A DNA stretch of 64,000 nt. Source: Plazaster borealis. Its lineage: Eukaryota > Echinodermata > Asteroidea > Forcipulatida > Labidiasteridae. The notes beneath the pieces are model-generated. The model saw only the letters and a list, made by a program, of their open reading frames with translations. It had not been told where the DNA came from and did no database searches. How positions within the stretch are numbered: the first letter of the stretch is position 1; the number at the start of each line of letters is the position of its first letter. Positions 44,052-55,902 of this stretch are shown piece by piece. Position numbers and translations under genes: made by a program. Location of the stretch: positions 48,059 to 112,058 of the forward strand of contig JAJGQC010000522.1 of NCBI GenBank assembly GCA_021014325.1. The letters are read 5' to 3'.

Positions 44052-44266
44052 GATTGTTATGAACAGCAGTCCGATTTGCAAGAGAAAGAGTGGTCAGACC
44101 TGCACAAGAAATTAAAGCAGATGAGGTTTCCGCCAGATTGCACAAAAGGAGCCACTAATCCGCACATCAAAGGCCAAGGAATCGTGAATATTGTTGATCC
44201 TTCAACAGAATTCTCTTCATCTGAAAGACGAGAGTTCCGTCAATTTTTATGATGTCAGATTGCCAG
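44052..44266 (+). pseudogene. Exon-like block 4 of the unrecognised gene
   Basis: A CATTTACAG acceptor (44043-44051) opens a frame of 66 codons: 'DCYEQQSDLQEKEWSDLHKK', 'LKQMRFPPDCTKGATNPHIK' and 'GQGIVNIVDPSTEFSSSERR'. TGA at about 44250 precedes a possible GTAATA donor at 44267. Highly charged, no motif I can name. Whether it belongs with blocks 1-3 rests only on strand, proximity and style. Confidence 0.4.
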
Positions 44267-47200
44267 GTAATACTATAGAATTACTTCTATATAAAAGGAA
44301 ATGGGGCATAGTACACCGAATCCAGACAATTTCCAATGATTTGGATAGGTACCTCGTTTATAATAATCATCAATATATTGTGGCTCTAGTATGTTTTGAA
44401 TTTTTATTTCTCGGATTGGATTATAGTACAAGTTTCACTTTGGTAAATAATCAGCTGAATAATCGATTGAAACTCCCCACCCCTAACAAAAGTAATAAAT
44501 AAGGGAAAAAGGCCGAGTGTCACCAAAGCTGTAGGCCCAAGGGATTGGTGTGTTTTTCTAGCTATTGATCAGGCAGCCAGAATTCTTTTTTTTTATTTTT
44601 TCTGTTACACCTCACCAACGTTTTTAGATTATAAATCTCAGTTAGTTCTTTACATCACAATATTCACAAAATATTACAATCTCCAATTTGAACTATGTTT
44701 GGTGTTTCTGCAACATGCTACTGTATGGCACTGAGTAATGAGTTGCAAAATATAAATTAAGGCTGGTTTCTAGCTAAGGTAGTCCACATCATATACACTG
44801 TAGATCGTATTGATTAAAGTTATGTTTGCTGATTCAAGTTGTACTAACTATATTGTATAAAAATAATAACTTAACAAACTTTGATAAAACATAAACAGCT
44901 ACCAGTATTGCATTTAGGTTTACTTTTTAAAATAAAAATTTTAAAGGCCGACTTGTAGTTTGAGAGTGTAAAATAAAGACTTATAATGTAAGTTGTTTTT
45001 CACAATTAAATGCAAACATTGGGTAGTTGGCAATACCTCCATGTTGAGATATCTGGTTTTATATTTCCTGGTATTTCCTTGCAAACAGCAATAAGTCACC
45101 CTCAAGCGTGTGGTCCTATCCTACAGTCACCACGAGTAATTTCCCCACCCCGCATACATTCTGCACTTTATAATTAATCAGAGACCTGACTCCCCTAAAT
45201 ATGTAATTGTAAATAATAGTAATAATACACAGTTTATGTACCTTTGTACAATTGACTAAAGTGAATGCACCATACACTTCACAAATAAGAGCTTTCAAGC
45301 AAATTTGATTAGAAAAACCGATATTGTTTATTGAGTGTGGGTTGCTATTGCAGATTTTAATTTCCGCTAGGGAAATTGCGGTAGCAGCACTAAATTTGGC
45401 TCTGCCCCTGTTCGTCTGACCTTCATGACCTTCATTTGCTCTATAATCTGACACAATCTAAATGCAGTGGGGTACTTGTTGGGCTGCTCAACATCAGTCT
45501 TACCTCTTTCACCATTACCATGATAAGACATGATGATAAAAGACATGATGATAAAAGAGTTTTCATAACAGCCCAACAAGGCAGGCAGGCTCAGGTACTG
45601 ATAATAAATATTAAGTGATGGAGTTAGGTTTTAAGGCCACGTTCAGAACAAAAGTTGCCTGAACGTTATTTGAAACTAATATAATAATACTCGTGAAGAC
45701 GCTCTCTTACACATTTTATTTCATACTACTTGAACACTGTATGTATGCTTTGTTTATTTACTATTAAAATAGTACAATAAATAATTTTTAAAAAATGGTA
45801 CATTCCTCTGATTTAAGTATTTTTCTTTCGCTTGGTGTTCGTGTGTTTTTTGTTTTGGGTGGTCCCCCCATCTGTGATTCACATAAATGCATTTCCCCCA
45901 AAGATTTACTAAATTTAACTACAATGCCTCCATAAGTTTTGTAGCTTACACTTTTGTGATCGAGTTACAGCCCCTGTATTTGTCGATGATAATGGGAAAG
46001 GATAATCACACACACAAAAAGTTTAGGCTCAATGAAATTGTTGTTAAAAAAAAAAGGATTATTGAGAGAGAGAATTGTTTAATTTCAGGATTAAACAAAG
46101 TTACATTTGATTTTTACATACAGTTTTTTTCTCAATAAATGTATATTTTTTCTCATGAAAGAGCAAAACAATCAAAGCACCTATAAAGTATCACAATGCT
46201 TTTTAGCAAATAATACATCAAATTCATCAAGAAGAAAAACAGCTTCAGCAAAACAAGTATAGAAAAGGTGAGTTTTGAGGTAGATTGTTCCAAAGGTTTG
46301 GAGCATAAAACCATAAGCAGATGCAGAAAACCCGATATCGGAGCTGGAATGGAGTGTCGGGTTTGGCTGGTGAAGGCTTAGTCCTATGGGGGTGATAAGT
46401 CTATACTGAGAAAAGAAGAAGTTCTTTCATTCATGCTACACTTTTGTTTATAGTTAATAGTTCGCATAGTGGTTGGGTTCATGGAGTTCATGGATTCCCT
46501 GTGGTCTCGAGGGATGTGTATTAGAGCATACGGTGTATATGTACACAACCGTAGGCTACACATAATGCTGGTAGCTGAAAGTAGTCCCGGTACCCCCAAG
46601 AGCTCACAGGCCTTGGGAAGGGGTGCCAGGGCAAAGTTTATCTTATTATTACTACAACTGACAAGAGTCAGAATGAAACCGGTGAGTAAAATTCTGGAGT
46701 TCTTGGTTAATGGGAGTTTCATCGTAATGTTAAGCATGTAAGCCTGGGCTGTGCTGTATGTATTTGATATTAAAACATGAGGGAGGCACAGAGTTATATG
46801 GATACCCAGTTACATGTAGCGCCCCATGTGTAGCCTTCCTCTAATGATTCGTGCCGCTTATGTCGTCGGGAAGCACATCCATCAGGCCGACCTATTGCAG
46901 GGGATCGAAATGTCCGTAGGGAACACCATGTGTTTTTTGGGTTTTCAAGAGCCTGTTTTCTCGATAATTTTTTTAGATTCTTTTATAAATAATCTGACAA
47001 AAATTTGAAAATATTTGTTGCCGGGCTTAAAATAACAAACCCAAGTATTGATTTCCATTTTTTAATAATATATTTTTTTGTTGGGGGGGTTCTTTCAAGA
47101 AAATAAGTCACTGCGATCCGTAAACCAACTTAATAAAATTGAATGGCTCTATTAACATCACATCCATGATGAATTCTCGTTTTCATTGACCACCATGACT

Positions 47201-47467
47201 TCTAACATGCATTATCAAAAAGCATATATAGCAAATTAAGTATATCTGAAATTATTCAAGCTAAATTATATGCTTGCAGTCGATAAGGTTGACTGTTGCT
47301 TAGTCATACATTGTTATGGACGCTTGAATCTTGGACGCTTGTCGGATGTCAAACATGTAATTTAAAAAAGATTACTACTCTCTTTGATTTGAATCATTCT
47401 ACCATTCGACATGCCCTGAAAATAAAACGGTGACTGCTCTATATTCCGACACTTTGATAGGCTCCGA
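44267..47467. other. Unannotated
   Basis: AT-rich. A 117-codon minus-strand frame at 46384-46737 has no recognised motif. Short decayed LINE-like sequence may lie near 46264-46400 (TGAGTTTTGAGGTAGATTGTTCC resembles 9220-9250), but it is too degenerate to claim. Confidence 0.4.
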
Positions 47468-47588
47468 CACCCCTATGTTCCGACAACCCCTTCCAATGAT
47501 TTAAGAAGTAGGGTTAGGGTTAGGGTTAGGGGATTAGGGTTAGGTTAGGAATAGGAAAATACACCAGGGTTGTCGGAACATAGGGGTG
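47468..47588 (+). repeat. Interstitial TTAGGG array between perfect inverted repeats
   Basis: CACCCCTATGTTCCGACAACCC split by the array from its exact inverse (arms 47468-47489 and 47567-47588). Between them, 47508-47552 holds about seven TTAGGG or near-TTAGGG units. The whole could fold into one 22-bp stem with a G-rich loop. Confidence 0.9.
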
Positions 47589-47589
47589 T

Positions 47590-48619
47590 AGCCAAATAAA
47601 CTATTGGCAATGAAACAATTCTACCATACATTTGTTTTCTCTTACACTTCAACATACTAGCATTGTACTTTCAACAGTATTTTTTATAAGTTGCTGCATA
47701 TATAATGAGCGCTTTAAACACTCTGGTAGGTGCCCTGCATAGACCTACATCATAGAGTTATATATAGGAACTAGAGGGCGCACTGGCCTAGTTACGCCGG
47801 CCTGACATGCGGCCATTTTGTACATAGGCAATAAACAACATCAATGCATGAGATATGTATAAAACCGGAATGCAAACCATGGGGAAAGTTCCCTTCCTCT
47901 GTTATTGTCTGCAAAAAATCACATCATCCATCGTCAAAATAAGACATGTGCATGTTACAGCTACATCAATCAAAAGAATTAACAGGGGAAACCTTTCCTT
48001 CTGAGTTTTTTTTGGGTTTATTAGAAATTGGTATAAATGGTGTTTTTAAAGATGAATTTATTTGATCGAATCTGTACCGGAGTCTGAATCGGCCATTTAG
48101 GCCTACACAACACAAAGTGAAAGTACAGGCGTTTGTTGCGACGTTAACTTGTATAACTTTACTAAATAATACTATACTTATTATACCATGGAGGGCCTCC
48201 ATGATTATACTAAGTACTCAATTCTGAATATTATTGCCGGATGTATGAATAAATATTGGGGTTACTAACATTAAAACGCATTCAAAAACCGTGCCATTCT
48301 TACTCTTTAATTCACTTGTCAAAAACAATAAGTCATGCTTGTGCTCTGTGTTGGAATGACCGACTGATTGATACTTTTGATAATTTGGCTGGAGTCTGAC
48401 TCTTGTGTTGATAAAATGTTTACTGTTTATTGTTACAAAATGAAGGGAAAAAGGGAGAGGTCAAAGAGAAGGCTTTTCCAACTATCCATACCCAATCCAA
48501 ACAAGGGACACATTTTGTTTTACGGTATTATTTATTTAAGTTTAGTTTCTTCTTGATTGTTTTTCCAAGCAAAGAGTTTTTAGTCACCACTGACGTCAAG
48601 GGGTCAATGTTTTTACATT
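47590..48619. other. Unannotated
   Basis: No gene. The last 80 bp (48540-48618, CTTGATTGTTTTTCCAAGCA...) are a third copy of the inner end of the inverted-repeat arms at 49.7 and 50.0 kb. Confidence 0.5.
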
Positions 48620-49176
48620 TTGGCGGTGTATTTGCGTTAGCTCAGTGCATTCATATAGGCAGGTCCAACTAACTAGACGCCGGTGGCGTCATGAGTTCTT
48701 CATTGAGTGCCACTGCTAGTCACTTTCTTTGTCTGCAACCTTCCCATTTCATGTCTATCCATTGTTGATTTTTCCAATCTTTTTTCATCAAAGTTGCAAA
48801 ATAATCACTGTTGAGCTTTGGTGTTCAACAAATACCTGCTCTATCCTACCTATTCCAATCTTGATCATATAGCAGAACCTCTGGCCTGGGGGAGTATAGT
48901 CTCTAAAAGAGGAGCTCCAAGATGTTTTACATTTTTCCAATAGATGGAGACTCCAAGAAATATAAAAATTATTATGAGTCCCCTTACCTCACGCTTAAAA
49001 ACAGGGTAATTATGTCTTTTTCTCGAAACACTCACAGCTCCGAAATCTGGAAAAAACGTGAGGTCAAACAAAACCCCGGCAATCGAGGGAACTCCATGAC
49101 GCCACCGGCGCGTCTAGTTAGTTTGGACCTGCCTATATGAATGCACTGAGCTAACGCAGTCATACACCGCCAGCCT
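48620..49176. mobile_element. MITE with long (about 77-bp) terminal inverted repeats
   Basis: The left arm (48620-48696, including GCGTTAGCTCAGTGCATTCA) is matched by the inverse right arm (49094-49176). Total about 557 bp, non-coding. A related 3'-truncated copy lies at 51699-51990. Confidence 0.8.
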
Positions 49177-49795
49177 CTTACCATTTGCAATCAATACGGT
49201 CGTAAATGTGATCTTGGTTATGGGACTCGATCCAACGGATTTTATGATTTTTTTTTTTGTTGTTCTTTGAGAGGCGAGGCGATTGCAGCAGCTCGGCTTG
49301 ATTTTCAGTACGCCAGATCGTTTCATACACGTCAAATTCAACCCTAATGATACACACGCCGGTGATTCCCGCTGATAAACACCAACAACGCAGACCGCAA
49401 AGCATTATCATTGGGGAGACTTATATACAACAACGCACAAAAAGCAGTCGCAAGGTTTATAGACTCTAACATTTCTGCAAGCATGCTCGTGGTGTCTGAA
49501 ACGGTTATTGTCATGACATTGCATGAATCATTGCTGTGTGTAACACGCTCAAACCGTATACAGCACTGGTCTGCACGCTCATGGTCTGTGGAGCTGGTTA
49601 AGTTCCGTGGGAAATTTTAGCTGGTTTATAGCGAAAAACTACCTAATATGTAGGCTTCATTTTACAGTTACACAATTTAGATACTTTGATGTACAGAAAG
49701 AGTATTTTATGGTATTATTTAAGTTTGGTTTCTTCTTGATTGTTTTTCCAAGCAAAGAGTTTTTAGTCGCCACTGACGTCAAGGGTCAACAATGA
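49165..49795. repeat. Left arm of a large inverted repeat (about 620 bp)
   Basis: Matches the reverse complement of 50028-50640 along its length, for example GCAGCTCGGCTTGATTTTCAG (here near 49287), TACAGCACTGGTC, AGTTTGGTTTCTTCTTGATT. Divergence looks like 15-25 percent. The loop between arms is about 230 bp. Confidence 0.85.
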
Positions 49796-50027
49796 CATAT
49801 AATTTTCATAGATAAACAGTTTTTGACTTTCGCTGAAAAGCCGAATAGCATGCTCTTTCAGTATTTGAGCATTATTACCTTTATGGCCGAATAGACATCA
49901 CGTAGATACCGGTTAATAACCATTTTACAATTAAAAATTTGCATTTAGTAATAAAGAATTCAGGTCAAAAATGCAACCTATGCACCTATAGCATTATAAA
50001 CACACACATAAATGTCTCTTTTGCTTG

Positions 50028-50640
50028 GAAAACAAAACAAAATCAAGAAGAAACCAAACTTACATCATACACAGTAAAATACTCTTTCTGTCCATCCAGA
50101 GTATCATAAATTGTGTAATTGTAAATGAAGCCTACACGTTGGGTAGTTTTTTGCTATAAACAAGCTAAAATTTCCAATGAACTTAACTAAAGCTCCGCGA
50201 GACCATACCCGTGTGGACCAGTGCTGTATATAACGGCTTTGAACGCGGTGCACACCAGCAATGATTATTGTAAATGTCATGGGAATAACCGCTTTTCCCG
50301 AAAGCATGCGCAGAAACATGAAGTCTATAAACACGCCGACTGCTTGATTTTGAAGCAGTTGTGTATAATAGGGGTCTCCCCGTGATAATGCCTGCGGTTT
50401 GGCGTTTGTTGCTGTTTGGCAGGATCGCCGTGCCGCGGTGTGTGTGTATGTATGTTAGGTTGAATGTGACGCGTAGAGCGACAAAACTGAAAATCAAGCC
50501 GAGCTGCAGAATCGCCGCCTTCTCAAAGCAATGAAAACCCTGGAAATCATAACCGTTGTAAAATTGGCTTGCTGATTTTTGCCTGTTGCAGAGATGCCAA
50601 CATACACGATTTGGGCGTAGAAAATATACGATTTTGAGCC
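50028..50640. repeat. Right arm of the large inverted repeat
   Basis: Inverse partner of 49165-49795. Its outer end overlaps the left terminus of the hAT MITE at 50590, so part of the arm belongs to, or was captured by, that element family. Confidence 0.85.
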
Positions 50641-50878
50641 GGGAATACGCCGCCACGTATAATCTTCAATTAAATACCGATAAACAAGCCGCCCCAGTGT
50701 AAAATGTAGTAGTTACGGAATGTATCATGATAAAACTAATACTAAAAGTATTTATAAAATAAAAACTATAACAAATGTTGACTGCCGCCGCGGGTTAAAA
50801 GCGATGAGCGGCGCCGAATTCACACGCGTTTCTTTGGTGCTTATTTAGGGAGGTACCAATCCCATAAACTATCGCACT

Positions 50879-51197
50879 TCAGGATTTGCCGGCAGCAGTA
50901 GGATCCGGTGGTCTTGGACGAGGCCGAGGGGGTGCAAGGGGAAAGGGTCGCCGGCCCTCCAGCTCCAGTCGTGAGTCAGTTGGCTGAATGTTACACCCAC
51001 GGCAACCACTGATTGGTCGGGCCTCGACAGGCAGCAGGGTTGTCGGGTGGAGACATCTCATCCTTCTGGTGCATTTTGGTGCTAAGGCATGCCATGGTGG
51101 GCCCACGGACTTGATGGAGTCTCAGGTAGCGTCCATGTCAACGAGGGAGGGAATCATGGAGAGGGAGAGAGATGGGTGAGTCCAGAAATGGGCCCTT
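50879..51197 (+). repeat. Captured GC-rich fragment inside the hAT element
   Basis: About 320 bp that match 55592-55905 (CTTGGACGAGGCCGAGGGGG, GGCAGCAGGGTTGTCGG, GGCATGCCATGGTGGGCCC). GC-rich and Gly/Arg/Ser-coding in one frame at the other locus, unlike its AT-rich host element. It ends CCCTTAAAGGGTGTGTAC, where the other locus continues into a TTAA MITE. Confidence 0.8.
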
Positions 51198-51348
51198 AAA
51201 GGGTGTGTACTACTATTTTGCTGTGCAAACGTGAGCATTATTCAATTTAATAAACAATAGGACAGAAACTACAACATTTTGTTGAATTTGGTTGAAAGGG
51301 TCTCTCTTCATGCACAAGCCAGTGTAAATTATGTCCGAAGGCAATAAA

Positions 51349-51376
51349 AAAAAAAAATAAATAAAATAAAAAAAAC

Positions 51377-51417
<41 letters not shown>
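51349..51417. repeat. Adjacent poly(A) and poly(T) runs
   Basis: An A-rich run with single T bases is followed by CCCC and a T run of about 40, forming an A/T palindrome. At the same relative place the sister element has a T-rich run. Length may be unreliable in assembly. Confidence 0.8.
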
Positions 51418-51422
<5 letters not shown>

Positions 51423-51698
51423 AGACTGAGAATACAATTTATAATTGTTTAACCCTCTAGAGCAGGCCATGGTTTGCAATAAGTGATTTTCGCTGAGAAT
51501 ATTAGTTTATATCATAAATGTCATAATTTTCCTCTTTTTACAACTCGGTGAGTTTTATGCCTGGCTTGAAACTTAAGTGCTCGTATGTGTGCTACTCTCT
51601 TTTTTTGGGAATTCAATGTTGGCATCTCTGCTGTTGGATCATCCTATAAAAAGTCATATGGCGACGGCCGTGGCTGATTGCAAATGGTGAAGCTTTAT

Positions 51699-51990
51699 GT
51701 GTATTTGCGTTAGCTTCAGTGCATCTTCATATAGGCAGGTCAAAATTAACTAGCAGCCGGGTGAGACGTCATGAATTTCCTCGTCGCAGGGTTTGTTTGA
51801 CTGCTCGCTTCAGATTTGGGGCTGGAGCAGCCGAGGAAAAGACATGTTTACTCCTGTTTTAAGCGTGCAGGTAAGGGACTCATAATGATTTATTGAGATA
51901 TTTTGTGGGAACTCCATCTATTTGGAAAATGTAAAGCTAAATATTTGGCACTCCTGGAGCCCTCTTTAAAAAGAAAAGCATAATGATAAG
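51699..51990. mobile_element. Truncated copy of the long-TIR MITE
   Basis: GCGTTAGCTTCAGTGCATCT and ATATAGGCAGGTC match the arm of the element at 48.6 kb. The inner part (GTTTTAAGCGTGCAGGTAAGG, ACTCATAATGATTT) matches the reverse complement of 48900-49030. It ends at the LINE, which lacks its 3' end there. Confidence 0.7.
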
Positions 51991-52009
51991 GCAAGTTATT
52001 AAGATGTAA

Positions 52010-54103
52010 ATTGAGGCCTAATATAAATATTAAAAAGCAAAGGCTCCCAGAACAGAGCTCCTCTCCCAAGTGCACTCCAGACCTAACATCCGGGTCTACA
52101 GGTAGACTGGACAACCGTGAAAACTCCAACCCTTTGCTTTACGATCACAGAGAAAGGAACTAATCCATGGAAGGAGAGGTCCTTCAATCCCATAGGTTTT
52201 CTGTAATTTCAGAATAAGCAAGTTGTGCGAAATTGAGTCGAAAGCTTTACTAAAGTCTAAAGAGACAATGTGGAACACAGGATTTGGGTTGGTCTAGGAT
52301 GAGACGCACTTGGCTAAAGTGTTGGCAATAATTGTGGTACAGGAGCAACTACAGGCATTAAACTAGCGCTGAAGATTATACAAGAGACCGTTATTCAGAG
52401 ATGCAGTCTAAGACTTCCTTCTTGGCCACAAAACCGTCTAAAATCTTGCAAAAAAATAGATGTCAGTGAAGCGATAGGGACGATATCATTACTACGCTAC
52501 TCCAATCACCTTGTCTAAAAAAATAGGTACAATATTGGCAGTTTTCTAGCCAGAACAGGGGAGATTTCAGATGTCACACCCATCAGGGCCAGCTGCCTTA
52601 CCCGTTTGCATTTTCATAATCTTCTGCATAACCTCACCAGGTGACACATGCACTGATGAAAGGTGAGGAGTGTCCAGCTGTGGTGTAGGAAGTGATGCAG
52701 TCAGATGGGAGATGAGTCTTGAAAATGAGCAGCAAACTTAGTATTAAAAGTATCAGCTGTAATCTGAGAATTATAATGACATGACATCATCAATCTTAAT
52801 TGACCTCACTCTGGGCGACAGCACGCTTCTATTTTGATATAAGACCAAAAACGCTTACTCATTATTATCTTTCAGCGTAAGCAACTGGATGAATGTATTG
52901 AGCTCTGCAGCCTTTGTCTTGTTCCTAACTTTGTTACTTCAAGGAATGATATTGTTTCCATAGGGTGATCATTCCTACAGGCAAGAAATTTAACATAGCA
53001 TTGACGCTTTTGGTAACAAGCTTTCTAATCTCATTAGTGATCCAGGGCTTTCTATGCTCTACGATTAGTATAACGAGGAATGCTCTCATCAATACATGAC
53101 ATGAAGAGATCAAGAAAGCATGCTCCTTGGCCGTGGTCAACATCGCTACTGGTCATAAACACTCTCCCAAGAGGAAAGCCTAACGAGTTCACTCAAAAGA
53201 ACAACATTGCACCTAGAAATAACAATAACAAGAATGAGACAACTCTAGCATGGTTCCAGACAAACCCTGAATGTTAAAACTAATCAATGAATGGTCTGAA
53301 GTGTAGAAAGGATCCAATACATTAACATGAGTCAGTTGGTGTGGTTGAGTAGTAAAATGCATGGTCAAGAACAGTACTGGGGCCATTTAGCACAACCCGA
53401 GTAGGTTTAGAAACTTAGTAGGTTTAGCAATCTGATGAAGCCCAACACTTCCATTATTTTCACACCAGTTCACATTAAAATCACCCATCAATATAATGTT
53501 TACAAACCGAATAGGTGGTCCAACGAAAGTAGGGCATTCTCAAGCAAGTCAAGAGAGTTTGCACCATGGCTAGGTGGATTTATAGTACATACCACACAGC
53601 CAGGGGTCATTCTTTATGGTACAGGACACAAAGATGCACTCAAGATCATTCAGGAGTTGGATGACAAATTGAGATAGGGTGCAGTTCGGGTGAACTCCCA
53701 ACAGGACACCACCTCCTCTTTGCGTTACGGTCCTTCCTAAAGATGATAATGATTGGACGCTAATAGTCTGGCCAGGTATCGATGAATCCAACCTAACGCT
53801 TTCTGCAATGCCAAACAGACTGATATTGGTGGACTCCAGAAGAGATTCTAGTTCAGCCAGTTTGTTCTTAATGCTCCGGGCGCAATAAAATGCAGTGATT
53901 ACCTGGTTCCCATTCCAGATGACAGAGCCCATTGAAGATTCAAGACTGACATCAAAATAGGAGTCTGAGAACACTGGGGAGGGAACAATGAAGGCAAGTC
54001 CACAGTCTTCGGGGCAAGAAGAAAGTCTGCGGTATTCTGACAGAGAGACACCCTGGACATTTGGTGTGAAACCATGCCCCACAGCTGGAACATAAAAGCC
54101 CAT
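52010..54103 (-). pseudogene. LINE with endonuclease and RT remnants
   Basis: From the right on the minus strand: an N-terminal endonuclease-like region with 'ARSIKNKLAELESLLESTNI' (about 53800-53865), 'LFGIAES...LDSSIPG' (degenerate Glu-Thr-Trp motif) and 'RGGGVLLGVHPNCTL' (about 53665-53710). A middle part has 'HRKPWITNEIRKLVTK' (about 53005-53055), then an RT start with 'AAGPDG' (about 52585), 'LDFSKAFDSISHNLLILKL' (about 52200-52260; first catalytic Asp) and 'PLLFNIYI' (about 52025-52050), where it stops before the catalytic Tyr-x-Asp-Asp. The block order is that of CR1/L2/Jockey-type ORF2. Many stops and shifts make it long dead. The 3' end is replaced by the truncated MITE. Confidence 0.85.
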
Positions 54104-55470
54104 GCTTGGTTAGATTTAACCGTTTGCTACAGGTGCCACAGGGGTGCTTATAGTTAGGTCCCGGATTGGGGTGGACATCTCCAGCAATGGAAAGAAGACT
54201 GTGTACACAGCAGGTAAATGTTGGATCATAATTCCGATAACGTAGTCATGGGCAACCATGAAGGTGCACGCTCAGTGCCAGCGGAGACGTGGATGATGTT
54301 CCAGCAAGCAAGAGCCAGCTGTATTTTAATAAATGTTGGCAACTCCTGCTGATTACATTTGTGTTATTGGTTTTGATGGGGCTTATCCTTCAAACCAGGC
54401 ACCTGTTTGGTCCAACACGTTGCTACAGTTCCTGTCACAGAGGTGTGGCAGGTGTAATTGATAGGTTAAGAGGGTTTGATCTGCCTTTTCTCAACAGATT
54501 TCTCTTTAGCTAATTGTGTTAAGCTAACCCGGTATATAAACTGTTGGCAAAAGATAAACAAGACATTCATTCACCGCAAGCCCATTGAACCATAGAACAA
54601 GGATCAAAGTCCATGCCTTGTCGCCAAGCGGTGACTCAACACCACACAGAGATAGGATTTTGTGCATATGTACATTGGGGAAAAAAATTTTTCACCACCC
54701 TCCTGGACCAAATTGACGACCCCCTGTTGATTGACACCCTTCTAGAACTTGGTGTGTAATGGTACACTGTAGGATATCGTGGGAGTATCAACGGAGTTGG
54801 GATCCACCATTTGTAATGGTTATGTTTTTCTTGGATATGAGCCACAGCTGTTCCGGGTGATGGGCCTCGTTGCAAGGTTTATAAACTGCTGCCCTTAAAC
54901 GACGTGCAGACTCTGGATATACAGTGGTTCAAGTGTGCAGAATTCCAGGGTTTATATGGAAGAATATGAGGCAGAACAGGATCTGCTGAAAAACACTTAC
55001 GCCAAAGTTCAGCAAAATGAAGATGACGATGGTGATGAATGCTAACAGTTGTATCTCGATGTGCATGTGAAAGTTAGTCGGACGTTTTCATGTTGATCCA
55101 GTGGCTTTCAAAAAATGTTGATTGCAGGAAGAAGTCAAATTTGTCATCAAATCAGACAAAAAGACAGCACATCAACACAAACCCAGGTATGCAGAAATTC
55201 ATTTAGGAGCTAAGATGTGAGAAGTAAAGGCAGATGGCACATTTAAAAAAATGATTTTGGCCGAGCCTTTAGTAGCCAATAACTGGAGCAAAATAAAAGC
55301 AACAAAAGGCAAGCAGAAGGGGCGCCTCACCAATCCACGCCTCATCAGACATAAACTTGTTATCTTCTAAACCCGCATTTGGGTGACTCGATCGACCGGC
55401 TGTGCAGGACTGGTTTCATTGCAAAGGCTTCATTGCTAACTTTATAATATTTTGCCACATTTACGTCCGC
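54104..55470. other. Unannotated
   Basis: No recognisable gene. Two short acidic or Lys-rich open stretches (about 54955-55045 and 55125-55185, the second before a GTATGC) could be exon debris but are not supportable. Confidence 0.4.
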
Positions 55471-55515
55471 AGTTGGAAGTTTTTATTTACTGTTGTTACG
55501 TTGGATGTACCAACA

Positions 55516-55791
55516 ATGCCCAAATCCAAGGCCAAACGACAGAGTTGTTATGTCCTTCTCAAGCTTTCTGGAGTCGCTGAAGCCTTGTCTCCGGCAGCAG
55601 TAGTGGGATCCGGTGGTCTTGGACGAGGCCGAGGGGGTGCAAGGGGAAAGGGTCGCACGGCCTCCAGCTCCAGCGTCGCAGTCAGCTGGCTGAATGTTGC
55701 TGACTCCACGGCAACCACTGATGGCTCGGGCTCGACAGGCAGCAGGGTTGTCGGTGGAGACATCTCATCCTTCTGGTGCATTTGGTGCTAA
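55516..55791 (+). CDS. Gly/Arg/Ser-rich ORF of unknown function, 91 aa
   Basis: From ATG 55516 the frame begins Met-Pro-Lys-Ser-Lys-Ala-Lys-Arg-Gln-Ser-Cys and continues through a 'GLGRGRGGARGKGR' repeat-like stretch into Ser/Thr/Gly-rich sequence, ending at 55791. The start context ACAATG is acceptable. The basic Met-Pro-Lys start and low-complexity linker recall ORF1 N-termini of DIRS-type elements, but no domain confirms it. The 3' two-thirds occur again, with indels, at 50879-51197. The frame is not conserved between copies, which argues against a functional protein at both sites. Confidence 0.35.
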   Translation: MPKSKAKRQSCYVLLKLSGVAEALSPAAVVGSGGLGRGRGGARGKGRTASSSSVAVSWLNVADSTATTDGSGSTGSRVVGGDISSFWCIWC

Positions 55792-55902
55792 GGCATGCCA
55801 TGGTGGGCCCAACGGACTTGATGGAGTCTCTGTGGTAGCTCCATGTCAACGCAGGGAGGGAATCATGGAGAGGAGAGAGATGGGTGAGTCCAGAAATGGG
55901 CC

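Larger units (their letters stand above)
50590..51629. mobile_element. Non-autonomous hAT element, 1.04 kb, copy 2
   Basis: AGAGATGCCAACA and its inverse TGTTGGCATCTCT define the ends. Flanks CCTGTTGC (50582-50589) and GCTGTTGG (51630-51637) match at six of eight positions, the two mismatches being at the outer bases. Shares internal sequence and an A/T-run with the copy at 29025-30086, but carries an extra GC-rich fragment (50879-51197). Confidence 0.85.

Noticed and set aside
46384..46737. 117-codon minus-strand open frame
   Set aside because: No domain. It lies in sequence that may be decayed LINE or other repeat; likely chance.
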